A stretch of DNA of 64,000 bases. Origin: Rhinopithecus roxellana. Its lineage: Eukaryota; Chordata; Mammalia; Primates; Cercopithecidae. Shown in pieces: positions 12,251 through 23,935 of this stretch; within the stretch, counting starts at the first letter, position 1; the number at the start of each line of letters is the position of its first letter. The DNA is taken from assembly GCF_007565055.1 (NCBI RefSeq), contig NC_044554.1, forward strand, positions 56,267,676 through 56,331,675, given 5' to 3'. A program made the translations under genes and the position numbers. Below the pieces are notes generated by a model, which searched no databases, was not told the DNA's origin, and was given only the letters and a program-made list of their open reading frames with translations.

Positions 12251-12565
12251 TTTTCTTTTTTCTTTTTGAGACAGGGTCTCACTCTGTTGCCCAGGCTAGT
12301 GTGCAGTGGTGCAATCATAGCTCACTGCAGCCTCGACCTGCCAGGGGTTCAAGTTATCCACCCCCTCAGCCTCCCAGATAGCTGGGACTACAAGTGTGCA
12401 CCACCACACCTGGCTAGATTTTTTTTTTTTTTTTTTTGTATTTTTTGTAGAGACGGGTTTTCCTATGTTGCCCAGACTGGTCTCAAACTCTTGGGCTTAA
12501 ATAATCCACCTGCCTTGACCTCCCAAAATGCTGTGATTACAGACATGAGCCCCTGTGCCTGGCTC
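12251..12565 (-). mobile_element. AluJ-like element, antisense
   Basis: This is an old antisense Alu with an impure pyrimidine tract replacing the A tail (12251-12266), an expanded T run of about 17 bases at the internal A-linker position (12420-12437), and many differences from consensus, as expected of AluJ. A perfect 10-bp duplication (agaatttttc) flanks it at 12241-12250 and 12566-12575. An open frame of 138 codons crossing it is Alu translation, not a gene. Confidence 0.93.
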
Positions 12566-12575
12566 AGAATTTTTC

Positions 12576-13129
12576 AATTAGAACCACTATATAAAATCAA
12601 GTTTCCTAAATCCATACCAGATTATATCCGGGCACTGTGTTTCACACACCTTGCCTCAGATCTACAAGAAATTACACTTTGAAGTACACTAGTGGCAAGA
12701 ATCTGTGAGTCTTCTTCTCAAAGAGGAGTCAGAAAGCAATGGGGTAAATTTTTGGCTTCTTTCAGTGCTTTGGGCACTTCCTTTACTGTACACATATGAA
12801 TGAGGCTACTGTTTACCCAAAGCCCAGACCATTTGAAGTTATGAATGGGGAGAAGTCACATAAAACTAGGGAACTGTCACTTGGTGTTTTCACGGACCCA
12901 TTTCCTTAACACAAGGTACTACAATTTTGGCAGATATCATAAGCTAGATGTTGCCATTTGACCAATCTAACTAATCTATCCATGATTCTACCCGGATTTT
13001 TAATTACCTTTTTAGGTAAATGTCAAGTGAAATAGGATGGTATAGGGGATATGATTTAAACATAAAATGTTTCCCTTCGATGACAGATTTTGCTCATGGT
13101 AGCCAACAGGATAGCTATAGACCTTTGGA
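12576..13129. other. Unique DNA, no feature seen
   Basis: No gene or repeat is recognised in this stretch. Confidence 0.5.
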
Positions 13130-13560
13130 TGCATACTGACTCTTTCATAGTTTGGCCTAACCTATGTTTCAGCCTTCCTTTCCATTTCCCCAAAACCACC
13201 CTGGGCTGTAGCTACTGAGAATAACATCCAGGACTCTGAATGTTCCATTCCTATGTGTTGGTACATGCGCTACCCTCTTCTGCTAAGTCCTTTCTCTTCC
13301 CCCCTCAATTCAATAAGACCCCACTGACTCTCTAGTGCTTTATTAAACCAAGATTCAGCTGGGTTAGTCTAATTTTTCCCTGTGATTCGAGGAGTCTTAA
13401 TGTCTCTGGTTTATCACCTGTATATTGTGTATCATTGTTTTTTCCTCATCTGATCTCTCAGGACAGACGGTAAAGGCTAGAATTATGATGAATCACCTTT
13501 GTATCCTAGATGTCTAGTATAGTACCTGTATGTAACTAAGTCTGCAGAAATACACAGTGA
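13130..13560 (+). mobile_element. L2 LINE 3' fragment, sense
   Basis: A C/T-rich body ('gctaagtcctttctcttccc') is followed by a 'tctcaggacagacggtaaag' block. The terminal pattern 'cctttgtatcctagatgtct' with 'agtatagtacctgtatgtaa' corresponds to the L2 3' end. Diverged and non-coding. Confidence 0.6.
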
Positions 13561-15589
13561 AGAATACATAACCATTTCTAGTGCATTCATGTCTTTCGCT
13601 TATAAAGCACTTATATGTTCTTTGTATACAGTAACCAACCAACTGAATACTGCAGGGGGACAGAAATGTAAGTTTAAAATGCAGAATAATAAGATGAAAA
13701 TGTTACTGACATGAATGATGGACCTTTCTGAGTTTTAAATATGGACAATGTCCTCTTTATGTGGCTATACAGGTCATACCCCTGAAATTTAAATTATTTT
13801 TAGGAGATGGAGTTGAAGGGAGTATGTGAGACCTGCTCACTTTTGCAAGCAAGCCATTCTCCAACTGTTTCTGGAATCGTTGGGGTTGTCACAGACCAGG
13901 AAGGGGGAAATTTTTGAGGTCCTATTTGTTTCTGTCTTTGGTCCATTGCTAAGGCGGGATGATAAACTGACAGAATTGTCATCCCCATCCAAATTCTTTT
14001 CCCTTTGGGTCTCTATGAAGAGGAACAAAACATTTTCTAAAAAGATTGAAGCAAATTATCTTTCAGCCTTATCAAATACAGTTTCTCTGACAAAGTTCCA
14101 TCTGTGTTCTGATGGATTACTGGTAGCAACTAATAGCATCAGCTCATCTATAAGATTAGGGAGCTCACACTCGGAAAGACACAAAACCAACAACCAAACA
14201 AACAGAAAAACTGATTTTCGGTGATTCATTAAAATGTTTTCATTTTAAGTTTTGATCTTCACTGGGTGTGGAATTCTCTTAGGAAGTAAAGATGAGCCAT
14301 TTTATTGTCTGGCAAAACATCTTTTTGATTTTGCCACTGAGTAGCCCCTAAAGAGAATACAGTATTTACAAACAAGGCTTCTGGCATGTTCTCCTCTACT
14401 TCCCTGTCCTCTCACAGTTCCAAACACCTCTTAAAATAGCTTTGCAAGTGCCTTCCCAACATTCCCCAGGAGGACATCACGTTCCCAGTGTAAGTGACAG
14501 TGGTCTGGGAGCACATTCTATCACCTAATTTTGAATTTCTCTGGACTATGAAATGCTCAGTGTCTCAGAAAACACCAGTTCCTCAACTCACCACCAATTG
14601 CTTCTCCCTCCACTTTCCCCTGATAAAAAACAAAGCAAAAAAGACAACCAAAAAAAAAAAGGCATTTCATTTTGAAAACATTTATGGCAAAGCTGAGTAC
14701 ATTTATGGTTATCAAGACTTTAGGATGAAGTAATCTGCTATTTGGAAGAAAAACACTTTGACAGAATTAGGAGAGATGACATCAAAGTACGGCTTTCTAA
14801 TTTGTCTTTTTTTCTTACTCTAAAGACACTGCACAGACAATTTTTGCAAATTTGGCACTCGACATGACAACAGAGTTTTCTAATGACCTTAGGAACTGGG
14901 AAAACAAAAGATAGAAGCAGATTTTGATGTCATTTTATAAAAGAGTTCATCCATCATTCTTTCTTCAGCTTTTGAAGTTGTCATATATCTCCAGGGAACA
15001 AACTCATCATATAATTAGTTTTCAATTATTCTTGATCATGTAAAGTTGCAAGATTATGCTTTTGAAAATACATTACTCCAGGTAGTTACTGCAATGATTA
15101 ATGAAAACCCTAATCATTTACAGGCAATTCAGCAGGAAAAATGACTAGATTATATTTCCAAAACATCTGGAAAGCAAGAAAGTAGACGTTTTCAAGATTA
15201 AAGTAGCTTATTGAACCCGGATTGATTCTCAGCAGGGACCCGAAGAATAACACAGTGGCCAACACATGTTCTGATAGGTTGGCATCATTTCATACCCATC
15301 ATTAAAGTTTTGACAATCACTTATGTTTGAATCCAGTCTTTTCAACAAGATCTTACCACTAAATTGTAAGATTCCTTTGAAAAACATCAGGGAAACAGGA
15401 GAGGAAAGGTGAAAAACAGAATCAAAAGACCCACACAAACCAGAAAGAATAACAAAGAATATTGATAGCCTCATGTCTTTCTTAGAAGGAATAGAAGTCT
15501 AAGACTGAAAATAATCATGTGGAACCTTCCATAGGAGTAGTCATTGTAAGGTGATGAAATTGACAATGGGTTGTCAAAACGTTCAGACT
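13561..15589. other. Unique DNA; possible conserved non-coding stretch
   Basis: No gene is recognised. Two overlapping open frames at 13,826-14,224 (plus) and 13,837-14,028 (minus) show no family features. A segment at about 15,045-15,130 is dense in homeodomain-type ATTA/TAAT words and looks repeat-free. Confidence 0.45.
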
Positions 15590-15735
15590 AAAAATCTTGT
15601 TTCTATCACTTCTGATCACTGTCACCCCCATAATAAGCTACGACTATGTTTACCCTTAGTAAGTCTCCTTACTCTAAAATAAAGGCATCAGACTAGATGA
15701 TGTTGGACACCCCACTAAATCTTTAAATCCATGAA
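15590..15735 (+). mobile_element. Possible MIR-family fragment, sense
   Basis: The order 'cttctgatcactgtcacccc', 'taagtctccttactctaaaa', then 'ggcatcagactagatgatgt' resembles the MIRc/MIR3 layout, in which the 'ggactagatgatctc' word follows the core. Weakly supported. Confidence 0.45.
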
Positions 15736-16594
15736 GGTGAGGATATTAAAGGTAAACTAACAATAACACAATTGTCTCCAAACTGAATATACTTATCCAC
15801 TACTTTGTACTGCCTGAAACTGTAGTACCCTTTGGGAGACATCAGAGGCTCAAGACAGGGAGAGATGCCAAAACCTTCTCTTTCTAAGCTCCCTAGAAGG
15901 TGGAGAAGATGAGTGGAAGATCCCTGCTGCTAAAGAGCTTAGGGCCACTGTAACTGTTAAGGCAGAAGTGGTGCTGTTAGGAGGGAACTCTAAGCCCTCC
16001 TAACAGATGAGAGAGTAAGAGAGTAGATGAAAGTGGGCACCTAAGTGTAGTACCTCTCCTTCCCCTTTTGAGTGAGCCTAAGACTATATTGCCTGGCAAA
16101 TTATCCAGAATGTTACTTAGTTTCATGAGGTATATTATTCTTCATCTTTTTTCATTTATCTTTTACGTAGGGTCAAGTAAAAATAGAAAACTACTAAATC
16201 CATCCCTAATATGAGAAAAAACAGTCTGTCTAAATCATATGCAATGTTTAGCTGGCTACAGTTCCTTTTAACATGTATGATATGCGTAAACAAGTCTGGT
16301 CTCTTTAAAAGTGCATGTGTTTGAGATTAATTAGATTCAGCTTAAACAAAATAATATTACCATATACCTATAAGCATGGCCTAGAGTAAATTTTGCTCAG
16401 GCTTAGATAAAATATTGGTTTCGAAAGTGGAAACATTTATCAGAAAGGAAGTTTTATTTTCAAAGAAAAATTTTACCTAGAAAGAGTTTCTTTGAGCTAT
16501 TTCAGAAAAGAATAACTTGGTATTTTGAAACCAACAGAAGAAGCAGATTGGGATAGTAGGAAACTTGGAACTCTTAGCAGACTACTAGCATAAA
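15736..16594. other. Unique DNA, no feature seen
   Basis: Only short open frames are present. No repeat or exon is recognised. Confidence 0.5.
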
Positions 16595-16830
16595 ATATCA
16601 TTAAATAAATATTTATTGAGCTCTGCTATGTGCCAAGAATAGAGGCAGGCATCAAATTCAACGCTGAGAAGAAGGAAGGCGAGGAGGAGGGGAAAAGAAG
16701 AGAAACAAGAGGAAGAGGAGGAGGAGGGTGAAGAGGGGGAGGAACAGAAGGGGGAGAAAAAAGGGGAGGAGGAGGAAAGGAGGGAATACAAGTCCCGTCC
16801 TTATGGAGCAGGTTTCTTTTAATGAAACCG
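16595..16830 (-). mobile_element. L2 LINE 3' end, antisense, split by a purine tract
   Basis: 'aaatatttattgagctctgc' and 'tatgtgccaag' are the reverse complement of the L2 3' terminus. The next L2 block, 'cgtccttatggagcagg', reappears after the purine tract. The tract therefore sits inside the L2 copy. Confidence 0.6.
16672..16790 (+). repeat. Polypurine (GGA/GAA)n tract
   Basis: About 118 bases are almost entirely A and G on the plus strand, made of GGAGGA, GAAGAG and GGGGA units. The complementary strand gives Ser/Pro-rich open frames that are not genes. Such mirror-rich purine tracts can form triplex (H-DNA). Confidence 0.92.
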
Positions 16831-17756
16831 GAGAATATCATAAGAATCTTGTATAAAGGAGTTGAATATAAGGTATGAGTGTAAGATAAAGAGTAGGTCC
16901 GTGTGAAGAGGTTAAATTGTCAAGTTAAATAAGTGGGTTCCATTAGCTTCCATGTGTAAAGCCGGTGTCTAAATAGCTGGAGGGACTAGACCAATATTCA
17001 AACAGTATCAATTTTCCTAAAGGCAGAGGATAGAGAAAACACCTCGGAGGAGTACTAAGAACCTCTTAGGACTTCCCTTACTTCTCAAATAGGAACAAGA
17101 ATACTCTGTCTGCTATTGGTAAAACAAAAGAGATTTATGGTGTTTCATTTAAAGATTATTTAGGGTTCAGTATGGTCTTGCATAAAATGGTCTTTCAACT
17201 AGGTTTTCAGTTTTTCAACTTAGCTTCAACATAGCCATGGCTGCTGAAGGTTGGAAGATGATGTGAGAAAGAGAAGTGGAAAGTAAACAGCCCTGTGATA
17301 CTTTTTCCTCTCCTCTTCTTGAATTTACATGCTCAGAGAAATAGAAGAGTTGTCCAAACTTGGAAAACAAACCATTTAAATCTTTCAACAGAGAGAAGTT
17401 AAAGGTTTTTTTTGTTGTCTGAATTTTAAAAATCCTGTAAAAGATATATTCACGGGAAAATAAAGACAGTTAAATAAAAACTGCAAGATGCTAAGAAAGT
17501 GCATCTTTTAAGATGCTAAGTACTCTTTTCTAAGTACTGAAATAGGGATATGGTGGGTTAAAGGAAAATGAAAAAGAATTAAAATATTCAGAGCATGAGT
17601 TCTGTGATCACTTTTAGAAAGTTCTAGAGAGCTTAAGAATATGGAAATGTAAGATTCGAGAAAATACAAAACAAGAATAAAATAATATAATGGCAAAGAT
17701 TAAAAAAAATTACCTAATCATCTTCAAGAAGCATGGCAAAACATTTACTGATTTAA
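16831..17756. other. Unique AT-rich DNA
   Basis: No gene or repeat is recognised. Confidence 0.5.
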
Positions 17757-18350
17757 TGAAAATCACAAAGAAAAATGAATGCAATGGACTATTATTCAGT
17801 GCTAAAAAGAAAGGAACTATCAAGCCATGAAAAGACATGGAGGAGCCTTACATGACTTGAATTTACACACCAAGTGAAAGAAAGTTATTACTAAGCGAAA
17901 GAATTCATTCTAAAAAAACTGTATGATTCCAATTACATGACAGTTCTTAAAGGCAAACTATAGTGACAGTAAAAGAATCAGTGGTTGTCAGGAGTTAAGG
18001 CAAAGAGAGAAATAGATGGAAGGGGCACAGAGGATTTTTAGGGCAGTGGAAATACTTTGTATGATGCTACATGCATACAGTGGTGTCTACATACCGTTAT
18101 ACACTTGTCCAAATTCAGGGAATGCCCAACAACAAGCAGGAACCCTAATGTAAACTGTGGGCTCTGGTGATACTGATAGGTCAATGTAGTTCATCAATGG
18201 AAACAAATGTATCATTCTGGTGGGGGACATTGATAGTGGAAAGGAGCAGGTGTGTATGGGGCCAGAAGGTATATGAAAACTATTCTTCTCAATTTTGCTG
18301 TGAAATTAAAACTGGCCTGATAAGTAAAGTCCATTTAAAAAAAACTATTG
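17757..18350 (+). mobile_element. L1M 3' end, sense, 5'-truncated
   Basis: It starts in the C-terminal end of ORF2 ('atggactattattcagtgct', the common L1 'Tyr-Tyr-Ser' region) and continues through the L1M 3' UTR: 'actgtatgattccaattaca', 'gtggttgtcaggagttaagg', 'ggaaccctaatgtaaactgt' and 'ctcaattttgctgtgaaatt'. It ends in 'agtccatttaaaaaaaact' with an A-rich tail. Family range is L1MD/L1ME by memory. No intact frame remains. Confidence 0.85.
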
Positions 18351-20189
18351 CAGCAAGAAAAAAAAAAGAGTCTTTCAATAATTATATATAGTAACAGAAA
18401 AAAAGCTAATTGAATTTTAGGTAACTGACTTCTTGGTATCAAATTTCATTTTCACGTGTATTAGAAAAGTAAAGTAAGAACACTCAGGAGTTTGGGAGAA
18501 ATAATAATTTTAAAATGTAGTCAAATGTTTACTGCAAGTGAAATGAGTAAGTCACAGTAATTTAATCAAAATATGCAAACCAAACAGGGATGATCTTTAG
18601 TAAATCTGACCAATATTTGGTTCAGGGATTTCAATGATCTGGATTCCCAAGTCTTAGGGAATAAACTGAATGAATTTAGAGTCATCATCAATTATTTCTG
18701 AAAGTGCATCTCAGACACCAAGAGATGCCAAAATATAGGAACGGGGGCAATAGCTATTAAAGGAGAAGAGAGCAAGGCTGCCAATAATTGCCAATACTCT
18801 AGATTCCATGTCTACTAAAATAACGGAATTAAACTGTACCAGAAAATGTAACAAACCTTACGCACTAAGAAAAACTACAGAGAGGCAAGAGCAATTGTAG
18901 CTGAGGAATGGAAGTGCAAAAAAAAAAAAAAAAAAAAAAGATCCAAGAGGAATGGACCACAGGAACTTGCACTGTGATGAAGAAGCTAGAATAAGCTGGT
19001 GAATAGCAAAGGGGAGTCATTTGACAACCTCGGTGTTTTTCCCATGAAAATGACCCCTGCGATTCAAATTGAATATTTCAATGATAGGAAAATCTCATTT
19101 TATTTGGTTCGAATATGAAAACTTAATAGAAAATAAAGATGGCCCCCTTTTTTTCCTAATGCTAGAAGATAAAAATTATTTGAGTTTTCAGTAAATTCTT
19201 ACAGAGATAGAAGCCAAGGTATCTCCTTATAAATGAGAGAAATTTAAAGAGGAATACTAAGGATGTGAATTTCCTGGAGAATGTGTTATGTAACTAACAA
19301 ACTGCGTGGGAGAGGAGTAATTATCACTTTAATTAATTAGGGCCCTGTTACAGCTCCCTTGTGAAAGATAATCCTTGATTAAAAGTGTCAGTGTGTAAAA
19401 ATATTGACCGATATTGAAATGTAATAGTGTAAAATTTCAATTAATTGTGAAAAAGAAATTAGCTGGTATTATCGTTTACCAATAGACAGTCATGATTGCC
19501 AGAAGATATGGGGGCATACAAATAAGTGATTAGTTAACAATGGACATGTAAACAGGAACAGAATTATTCCAAGCAGATTTATCCCTTAGGACATCTAGCC
19601 TCTTTGGCCTTTTGTTTGTGCATCTGCAATGCAGAAGTTAAGGTTAGGTAATGGCAATTGTTTTGCAGAGGAAGGAAAGAGATATTACAGTATGAAATAG
19701 AAGGAGATCAAATAATGACATTTTACCAATACTTAATGTTTTCCTGATCAACAGAAATGTTGCAACATATATATGTTATATAAGCATCAATAAATATTGT
19801 ATGCCTTGGAAATTTCATACCTGAAAGCCTTGCTGAGACTTTTTCCACCTCTGTGCCTAGAAAGAGCTTCATAGTTATGAAGGCTCAAGCCCTTTTAAAT
19901 TCAAAGCCTATAAATTATACTAAGCCAGGAGGTTAGTTGCCAGGAGACAGATTCTAAACTTCACCTAAGACTGATTCCTTTACCATGAAGTCTGTTTTCA
20001 TGACTTCATTTTCTGAACACTGACTAGAAGTGAGACTTGCTTCTACTTCGTTTTCTTCTCTCTCTCTTTTTCTTTATCAGAATTAGATGCCAAATAATAT
20101 AGTGAGATATCCGCTGAAAGAATTTCTTGTGGTATAGTAAACCAAAACAAAAAAACATTAAAAACTGATCTTTGACCTTAGATGTGGGA
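18351..20189. other. Unique DNA with poly(A) run; possible conserved stretch
   Basis: No gene is recognised. A pure run of 22 A lies at 18918-18939. The stretch 19,315-19,510 is AT-rich but not repetitive and holds several TAATTA-type words, so it could be a conserved non-coding element. A TA tract lies near 19,770. Confidence 0.45.
18918..18939 (+). repeat. Poly(A) homopolymer, 22 bases
   Basis: A pure A run in otherwise ordinary sequence. The upstream 100 bp show no poly(A) signal or recognisable retroelement, so its origin is unclear. Confidence 0.9.
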
Positions 20190-20390
20190 ATAATGCCGAA
20201 AGCTACATACTCACTCTTAGACCTAGAATAAGTTGTTTAGTGTCAATAAGCCTCGGTTTCAAGATTTAGAAAGAAAAAGGAATAAATTTATCACATAGAT
20301 TGGGCATGAGGTATAGAAACAATACATGTAAAGAAATGGCATAGGTTCTAAAATTTGGTAAACACTCAAAAAACAGCAGCTGTCATCTCA
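20190..20390 (+). mobile_element. MIR SINE fragment, sense
   Basis: 'gacctagaataagttgttta', 'aataagcctcggtttcaaga' and the downstream 'acaatacatgtaaagaaatg' with 'tggtaaacactcaaaa' follow the MIR core and 3' arm in order. Diverged. Confidence 0.6.
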
Positions 20391-21949
20391 TGGTTTTTGT
20401 TGCCATTATTATTGTCACAGAAGAGTATCTCACCCCAAATTCTGAAATTTCCCCTAATATGGATATAACTAGTCATGGAAAATATCCAGGCAGGCTTATT
20501 TTAAAGTAAAGCAAAACTGAGATTTCTTGTTTACTGTTGAATGATACCCAGTTGCCAGAGAGAATAGAAATTAAACCTGTATCATCTACCCCTCCTCCTG
20601 CCTTCAGTACCTCCATCCAGCATAGCACAAAGAAAAAGAAAGTCTTTATTATTTAGGCTTACATGTGAAGACATAACTGCCCCCTCCACTGATAAAATCT
20701 GATAGAAAAGTAATTTTGAAGATAAAGCAAGAAAACGGTAGGCATGTCTGGGAAACATGCTTTGGCCCTGGGGCTGCTCTTTATCTTCTCCCTAAAATGA
20801 AACCAAATGCCCTGATGCTCTCCAAAGAACACAATTAAGTAGAATTTTCTTATCACTTTCTATTTTCATGCTGGTTACGGTAGAAGCTCTTCCCTTTGTA
20901 ACAGTGTCAAGCAAGGCAGAGTATTAGAAAGTCTTCATCTTGTTCAACAATGTAAAACAGGGTGCGAAATGTATTATTTTCCTCTACCAATCAAATTATT
21001 CTGTGCTTATCTTTTATAGAAAGGAAGAAACCTTAGGCTTCAGGTAATTATTTAGCTCACAATCACATTCCTCCTAAAGAGATCCTTGATAGTTAATTAA
21101 ATAAGAAATAACGGGCTTGTTTTCCAACGTGATTCTGTTTTGTTCATTGGCTTGGCATGAATGAGGAGGTGAGGAATGGCTTATTTGCTTTATTCAAACA
21201 GAGGAGTCATCAGCATGACTAAGAGTGAACAATAATATCAAGAAAGGTCATTATAACTTTCTTATTCCTAGAGGAGGTATTGTATCCGCCTGTTACTTGG
21301 GATCATCAGAGTGCAACAACATTTTGCAACAATGACAGTGAAATGTATCAGCATTAACATTTAAGACAATTCTCTGGCTTTCTCTAACTCCTCCACTAGA
21401 GTTGAGGAAGAGGAAGAAGTCCAGGTGCTTGATCCAGCTACATTAGTCATAAGAATCTACATAGAACACCAGATAGAAGAATGCAGAGAGGAGCTCTGGA
21501 ATCATGAAGATATATATGATCTGTGAAGATATTAAACTAATGAAAGGAATTTAAGAAGGAAAAAAATAAAACAAGAAATAGAAAAGAAATCAAGTACTTA
21601 TTTCTTAAATAGCTAAGACTGATTTAACTCCAAGGATATATTGTATGCAGATGGGACTGTGTCCCATCTAAACACACAGATATCTAGGTTTCCTCTACAT
21701 TGAAAGATATGCTTCTTAATCTATAGCTGTCCTCCTGAATTGTTATTCATTGTTCACACTAGAATTTGCCTAACAAATCAAAAAGTCTCTGGCTACAACA
21801 AAGCTCTCTGCCCCAGCCCTAATGGAAAATACGTATGGTACTATTGGCAGTGACATTTGAGTTGTACATCCTATCTCCTTTCCTCTTTGATGCCTTTTAT
21901 GTTCCAGTTCATCAATCTGTTATTTAAAATGTAGTCCTGTGTTTTCCCA
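20391..21949. other. Unique DNA, no gene seen
   Basis: No exon or classified repeat is seen. Open frames are 65 codons or shorter. Confidence 0.5.
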
Positions 21950-22030
21950 CCTCAGTATCATGGAAGGGGCTTGTTAAAAATCTAGATTCCTGGGCCTAAC
22001 TCCCAGCCTGACTCAACATCTTTACAAGAG
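21950..22030. mobile_element. Possible MER5A-type hAT transposon fragment
   Basis: 'ggggcttgttaaaaatctag' followed by 'attcctgggcctaactccca' and 'gactcaacatcttt' parallels the common hAT-Charlie MER5A interior. The ends are not preserved and strand is not assigned. Confidence 0.5.
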
Positions 22031-22869
22031 GAATAAAGTATCTCAGATAATCCAACCTGTGAATTAATCTCTTTTAAATGACTTCTTAGAAGATAGTAGT
22101 TATTTACATAATTCATAATCTTATTTAAAGCACTATACATGGTGACTGTGAATACTGACTTTTGAAAAAGTGGGCCCAGTTCTGCCACGAGGTCAATATT
22201 CAAGGATATTTAGGATTCTCAGCCTCAGAAAAGAGAGGTCCTGCTTTTCTGAGCTCAATAAATACAGATAGCTTCAAAAGACTGCCTCGCTACCATAATT
22301 TTTGTTATGTATTTGCACTGATCTTAAAAATGTAGATCCTCAGTGTTATTGTTGCTGTTACTCATTGTCCGTGTGCTGGAAATTTGAACTTAAACTAGCA
22401 CTTAGCCTCTGAAGTTGCCTACAGCTTCTTTAATACAATAAAATGGAGGGGTACTATGCATATCTATTGGGTGGCACACTATGCAATAAAATAGTAAAAT
22501 TATTTTGAAAATAGAAAGTGATTTTTAAAATTCCACTTAATTGTGTTATTTGGCAACATCGGGGCATTTGGTTTCGTTTTAAAGAGAAGATAAAAATACA
22601 AATGTAAGTGTATATTGCCATTATTTATAAAATATGGCCTCTATTCTCACCTCAAATGTATCCCTAACAAGTTCTAGCTGTTACTCTACTACCAGCACCA
22701 GATAAAACCATCCAAGTTGCCTAGCATTTTTATAAGTTAACTCCTTTTGTAAATAATTTGTTTTTTAAAATAAAAATACCCATGACTTCACCTTCCAAAA
22801 CACATTGCTATGAATAATAAGGGCCAAAAATGTCATTATTATTATATTGATTAGGCATATAAAAATAAC
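22031..22869. other. Unique AT-rich DNA
   Basis: No gene or repeat is recognised. Confidence 0.5.
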
Positions 22870-23620
22870 AGGCATATACTGAGCACCTAGTGGGTGCCCG
22901 GTGAGGCACCTGGCTGTGAAAGATTAAATGAGATAGAGGATATAAAATATTCATTGAATTCACCATATTATATCATACCTTTTCATGAGTATTATTATTA
23001 GTTTGAGGAAGGGCTAGATTATAAGTGTGAAGCTTATCATTACCTGTTGGTAATAATAATAAATTCCATGAAGAGGAGGCAGAGGAGGAGGAGAATAAAG
23101 GGGAAATAAATATATTGGCCAGTCGTTATTTAGCATGTACACCGTACCAGTCATTATACTACACTATGTATATGTACACTCAGCTATCAATGCATATGGA
23201 TTCTCTCCTTGTGCAGTGGGAGGATGAAGAAATGCCTGGGACAAAGATGGTTGACAAAACAGCTCTGATCAGCTATGGAAGCTCTCATGTGGATTTGATT
23301 TCAGGGTTTATCCTAGACAGTTGAGAAACACTGAAGAATTTTTAACAGGAGAATGACATGTTCAGATTTGCATTTTAGAAAGGTCACTTTGGCAGTGTGA
23401 GGAGTAGCTTGTACTAGAGAAAGACTGAAGAGTGGGAGGCCGGTTCGAAGCATGTGGCTCTGGTGATAGTTCATGGGAGAGGTGCGAAAGGTCTGAAGAG
23501 ATGCCTGGATGGAAAGAGGGGGATGGATTCTGGGGAAGCCTCTCAGGGAACAGATTTAACCTGGGGGCAGCAGTGTAATTTGGAGTGAGAAAGAAAAAAG
23601 ATATGTTTATATCATATCAA
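22870..23620 (-). mobile_element. L2 LINE pieces, antisense, discontinuous
   Basis: Around 22,870-22,925 'actgagcacctagtgggtgc' resembles the reversed L2 terminus. Around 23,325-23,600 a long L2 block is clear: 'ggagaatgacatgttcagat', 'tgcattttagaaaggtcact' and later 'ggatggattctgg'. The intervening part (about 23,105-23,310) looks more like an antisense MIR ('gttatttagcatgtacaccg'). The assignment is firm for the 23.3-23.6 kb block only. Confidence 0.65.
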
Positions 23621-23759
23621 CCTCCCTTCTAGTTTGCCATGTATTTAGGGATTAATAAAAATGTGCAGCTTGAGATGATTATTCACACAATCATGTAAGT
23701 AAGAGTAAAACTTCTGCGTTTCTCATCTAACAAATATCTCCACTCTGTTTTTCTTTCTT

Positions 23760-23935
23760 ATGTGTATGTGTGTGTGTGTGTATATATACCTGTATATATT
23801 ATGCATATGTATATGTGTGTATATATGTATATGTATATATGTATATGTGCATATGTATACATATATACACATATATACACACACATGCATAATGTGTGTG
23901 TGTATGTGTGTATGTGTGTGTGTATATATATATTC
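23760..23935. repeat. TG/TA alternating purine-pyrimidine tract
   Basis: About 175 bp of TG, TA and CA dinucleotides are arranged nearly symmetrically: TG-rich flank, TA centre with 'atatacacatatata', then TG-rich flank. All long open frames over it on both strands are artefacts. Confidence 0.95.

Noticed and set aside
12266..12682. 138-codon plus-strand frame
   Set aside because: It is an antisense Alu translation extended into the flank, a well-known artefact.
13826..14224. 132-codon plus-strand frame in unique DNA
   Set aside because: It overlaps open frames on the opposite strand, shows no recognisable domain, and no acceptor/donor pair delimits an exon convincingly.
16585..16841. Ser/Pro-rich minus-strand frames resembling low-complexity proteins
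   Set aside because: They are the complement of the polypurine tract.
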